From: Methanomassiliicoccaceae archaeon UBA480
GTDB taxonomy: Archaea; Thermoplasmatota; Thermoplasmata; Methanomassiliicoccales; Methanomethylophilaceae
DNA length: 7,115 nt
NCBI GenBank assembly: GCA_002506425.1
Contig: DAXO01000075.1
Coordinates: 6,249 to 13,363, forward strand
Reading direction: 5' to 3'
Shown: positions 4,839-7,115 of the stretch, in pieces
Numbering within the stretch: the first letter of the stretch is position 1
How the letters are laid out: each line of letters begins with the position of its first letter
Program-made: the position numbers and the translations under genes
Notes under the pieces: generated by a model
Seen by the model: the letters and a program-made list of their open reading frames with translations, nothing else
The model's database searches: none
What the model was told of the DNA's origin: nothing

Positions 4839-6743
4839 ATGAATGTCGATAGACTGTTCGATTCGTTGAGAGAGGAGGTAACACGCGCCCTTCCTCCCGA
4901 CGTGAAGGTCAAGGAGATCAAGTTCGAGGGACCCTTGGTGGTCCTCTATACGGACGAGTACGAGAAGTTCTCCGCCAACGATTCCATAGCCAGGATGCTG
5001 GCTCAGACCATCCATCGCAGGGTGGACATACGCCCCGATCCCTCGGGCCTCGAGGATCCGGCCAAAGTCGAGGAGAAGATACGCTCGATGATCCCCGAGA
5101 AGGCCGAGATCTACGACATCAACTTCCTCGAGGAGACCGGAGAGGCCCACGTCGAGGCAATCAATCTGTCAGAGGTCGTCGGCAAGGAGGGGAAGCTGCT
5201 TGCCGACCTCCGCAAGGAGACTGGATGGAACGTGAAGGTTATCCGCGCCCCTCCGATACCGTCCAAGACCGTCTCGGACGTCAGAGGATACCTGAGGGCC
5301 AACCAGAAGGAGCGCCAGGACATGCTCACCTACGTTGCCCGCCGCATCGCGAGGCCGAAGCTCGAGGGCGAGCAGTGGGTCAGGGTCACAGCCATGGGAG
5401 GATTCAGGCAGGTAGGGAGGTCCGCCTCCCTGCTCACCACCCGCGAGAGCAAGATCCTCATCGACTGCGGTCTCGATCCGTCGTCGGACAATACTCCTTA
5501 TTTCGGCATCCCCGAGGCTCAGCCTCTCACCGATCTCGATGCGGTCGTCATCACCCATGCGCATCTCGATCACTGCGGAACCCTTCCCGCATTGTTCAAA
5601 TACGGCTACAAAGGGCCCGTCTACTGCACTCCTCCGACCAGGGACCTCATGGCCCTGCTTCAGCTCGACAACATCAAGCTGGGCTTCGGGGAGAACAAGA
5701 AGACGCCCTACGAGGCGCAGCATGTGAGGCAGGAGATCCTCCATACGATCCCTCTGAAATACAACGAGGTCACGGATATCGCGCCCGATGTCCGCCTTAC
5801 ATTCTACAATGCGGGCCACATCCTTGGATCCGCGATCGCCCACTTCCATGTAGGGGAGGGGCTCCACAACGTGGCCTTCTCCGGAGATACGAAGTACGAG
5901 AAGACATGGCTTTTCAATCCTGCCAACACCAGATTCCCAAGACTCGAGACGCTCGTCATGGAGTCCACCTACGGAGGCCACAACGACATGCAGCCCTCGA
6001 GGACGGATGCATCAGAGCAGCTGGGCTCGTATCTGCAGCAGGCGGTCGAGCACGGCGGCCACGTCCTGATCCCCGTCTTCGCAGTCGGAAGGTCGCAGGA
6101 GGTCATGCTCGTCATAGAGGAGCTGGTCCGCACCGGCAAGATCCCCAAGATAAACGTCTGGCTGGACGGTATGATATGGGAGGCTACCGCCATCCATACC
6201 GCGTATCCCGAGTATCTGAACAGCCAGCTCAGGACGCAGATCTTCCAGCAGAACAACAATCCTTTCCTCTCGCCCATATTCAGGAGGGTGGAGACCGCCG
6301 ATATGAGGGAGGAGATCTGCCATTCGCCCGAACCATGCATAGTGCTCGCCACGAGCGGTATGATGTCGGGCGGACCGGTAATGGAGTACTTCCGCGAATG
6401 GGCAGACGATGAGAAGAACTGGCTCCTCTTCGTCGGATACCAGTCCGAGGGATCCATCGGCCGCACCATCCAGAGGGGCAGGCCGGAGATCACCCTCAAC
6501 ATGCGCGGAAAGCCCATCACGCTGAAGATCAAGATGCAGAGGGAGACCGTGGACGGATTCTCCGGACACTCCGACAGGAAGCAGCTTATGCGTTACATCG
6601 GGTCTCTCGATCCGAAGCCCGACAGGATAATCATCGGGCACGGAGACGACCGCAAGTGCACCGATCTTGCATCCTCGATCTACAAGAAGTACAACATCGA
6701 GACCAAGGCCCCGCAGAATCTCGAGACCATAAGGCTCAGATGA
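4839..6743 (+). CDS. fttA: aCPSF1/FttA: KH, metallo-beta-lactamase and beta-CASP ribonuclease, transcription termination factor
   Basis: This 634-aa protein matches the usual archaeal aCPSF1 length (about 630-640 aa). The family is the archaeal CPSF73 homologue: a zinc-dependent endo/5'-3' exoribonuclease that cuts nascent RNA 3' ends at U-rich sites and terminates transcription. Residues 1-145 form the N-terminal KH part, with a GxxG loop GKEG at 115-118. The metallo-beta-lactamase core shows D209 (motif 1), THAHLDH at 239-245 (motif 2), H327 in AGHILGS (motif 3) and D350 in SGDTKYE (motif 4). The beta-CASP part has E375 in VMESTYGG (motif A), H577 in FSGHSDR (motif B) and H601 in IIGHGDD (motif C). 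All catalytic positions are intact. The ATG at 4839 has only a weak AGGT site 7 nt upstream, within a small inverted repeat ATGAC-AGCAG-GTCAT (4820-4834) that could mask it. It is probably co-transcribed with psmB. It ends with TGA. Confidence 0.98.
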   Translation: MNVDRLFDSLREEVTRALPPDVKVKEIKFEGPLVVLYTDEYEKFSANDSIARMLAQTIHRRVDIRPDPSGLEDPAKVEEKIRSMIPEKAEIYDINFLEETGEAHVEAINLSEVVGKEGKLLADLRKETGWNVKVIRAPPIPSKTVSDVRGYLRANQKERQDMLTYVARRIARPKLEGEQWVRVTAMGGFRQVGRSASLLTTRESKILIDCGLDPSSDNTPYFGIPEAQPLTDLDAVVITHAHLDHCGTLPALFKYGYKGPVYCTPPTRDLMALLQLDNIKLGFGENKKTPYEAQHVRQEILHTIPLKYNEVTDIAPDVRLTFYNAGHILGSAIAHFHVGEGLHNVAFSGDTKYEKTWLFNPANTRFPRLETLVMESTYGGHNDMQPSRTDASEQLGSYLQQAVEHGGHVLIPVFAVGRSQEVMLVIEELVRTGKIPKINVWLDGMIWEATAIHTAYPEYLNSQLRTQIFQQNNNPFLSPIFRRVETADMREEICHSPEPCIVLATSGMMSGGPVMEYFREWADDEKNWLLFVGYQSEGSIGRTIQRGRPEITLNMRGKPITLKIKMQRETVDGFSGHSDRKQLMRYIGSLDPKPDRIIIGHGDDRKCTDLASSIYKKYNIETKAPQNLETIRLR

Positions 6744-6750
6744 GAGCCTG

Positions 6751-6772
6751 CCCCGTCCTCTGCAGGGCGGGG
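6751..6772 (+). terminator. GC-rich stem-loop just after the aCPSF1 stop
   Basis: CCCCGTCCT (6751-6759) pairs with AGGGCGGGG (6764-6772) around the loop CTGC, giving a 9-bp stem with one T-G wobble, 7 nt after the TGA. No T-tract follows, so it is not a classic intrinsic terminator; it more likely protects the mRNA 3' end or pauses polymerase. The structure is direct from sequence and the role is inferred. Confidence 0.55.
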
Positions 6773-7031
6773 TCGGTCAAACCTCTGCGAATGGAGGTCG
6801 TTTCGAGCGCTTTAAGAATCGAAGGGTTCTGTCAGATACGATAGCATCTATAGAGACGAGGTCTTTCGATCGGTTAAGTTGCGGACATTGACGATGATAC
6901 AGGCTGAAATGTCTATAGACGGGCTTTCATTCGTGGCAGGAGGTTCTACGATGGAACCGTTGCCGGGACACAGCCATTTCGTTTTGCAAGAGGGCTTGTC
7001 AGGTCTCTCGGATCGGTCCATTGAATCGACA

Positions 7032-7057
7032 TCTCATGAACGTTCATTCCTATGAGA
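7032..7057. repeat. Nested inverted repeats with a 12-bp perfect palindrome
   Basis: ATGAACGTTCAT (7036-7047) is a perfect palindrome. An outer pair TCTCAT (7032-7037) and ATGAGA (7052-7057) flanks it. The ATGAAC half-element is the same as in the inverted repeat ahead of trpB, though here the halves face each other without a spacer. It could be a regulator-binding site for a gene to the right; function is unknown. Confidence 0.4.
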
Positions 7058-7115
7058 ATGGTCGGATTCTGAATACAATAGGTTCATTGATATCCGTTCA
7101 CGACATATCCCGTGC

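Larger units (their letters stand above)
6744..7115. other. Region without a supportable gene
   Basis: Apart from the hairpin at 6751-6772, I find no convincing coding sequence, tRNA or rRNA in these 372 bases. The longest plus frame I noted, 6894-7055 (53 codons from ATG), resembles no family I know and has codon use unlike the neighbours. The DNA is more AT-rich than the genes and contains palindromes TCTATAGA (6847-6854) and GTCTATAGAC (6911-6920), plus inverted repeats near 7036. It may be the upstream control region of a gene beyond the right edge, a degraded gene, or an unrecognised small RNA. Confidence 0.5.

Noticed and set aside
5169..5981. 270-codon minus-strand frame antisense to aCPSF1
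   Set aside because: It is antisense to conserved coding sequence and has no recognisable motif or ribosome site.
5225..6412. 395-codon plus-strand frame inside aCPSF1
   Set aside because: It lies in another frame of a gene with all catalytic motifs intact, and its product is Arg/Pro/His-rich with no recognisable domain, typical of a GC-rich shadow.
6894..7055. 53-codon plus-strand frame starting MIQAEMSIDGLSF
   Set aside because: There is no Shine-Dalgarno at good spacing, no recognisable family and unusual codon use; the length is within chance for this composition.
6744..7115. tRNA, CRISPR array or insertion sequence in the non-coding tail
   Set aside because: There is no cloverleaf with a T-loop, no regularly spaced direct repeats, and no transposase remnant or terminal repeats visible.

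Overview
The window comes from an archaeon, most likely a Thermoplasmatota methanogen of the Methanomassiliicoccales (Methanomethylophilaceae-like). The archaeal call rests on a proteasome beta subunit next to a KH/metallo-beta-lactamase/beta-CASP nuclease (aCPSF1/FttA), and on TATA-box promoters with at least two apparently leaderless starts. The order-level placement is inferred from moderately high GC, exclusive TGA stop use and an AAA-ATPase_like gene of a type common in that group. It would need marker-gene phylogeny to confirm.

Layout. Bases 1-697 (minus strand) hold the N-terminal part of an AAA-ATPase_like protein that runs off the left edge. Bases 698-897 are a short intergenic stretch with a small hairpin. 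Bases 898-2860 (minus) hold trpB and trpA, overlapping by 8 bp; together they make tryptophan synthase. Just upstream of trpB, and touching the stop codon of the next gene, are a TATA box placed for a leaderless transcript and a 16-bp inverted repeat that looks like an operator. Bases 2899-3957 (minus) hold a zinc-dependent medium-chain alcohol dehydrogenase. Bases 3958-4124 are a divergent promoter region. Bases 4125-6743 (plus) hold the proteasome beta subunit gene followed by the aCPSF1 gene, with a U-rich spacer between them. A GC-rich hairpin follows aCPSF1. The last ~340 bases have no gene I can support, but contain several palindromes and GTTCAT repeats.

How the genes work together. 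TrpA and TrpB form the alpha-beta synthase complex and are translationally coupled. No other trp gene is visible. The proteasome subunit and the aCPSF1 nuclease form the archaeal protein-turnover/RNA-processing pair that neighbours one another in many euryarchaea. The dehydrogenase and the AAA-ATPase_like gene have no evident link to their neighbours. Most of the window is housekeeping. The less expected points are the regulatory architecture ahead of trpB, a conservative change at a TrpA catalytic position, the family of uncertain role at the left edge, and the palindrome-rich non-coding tail. I did not find convincing evidence of a new multi-gene system.
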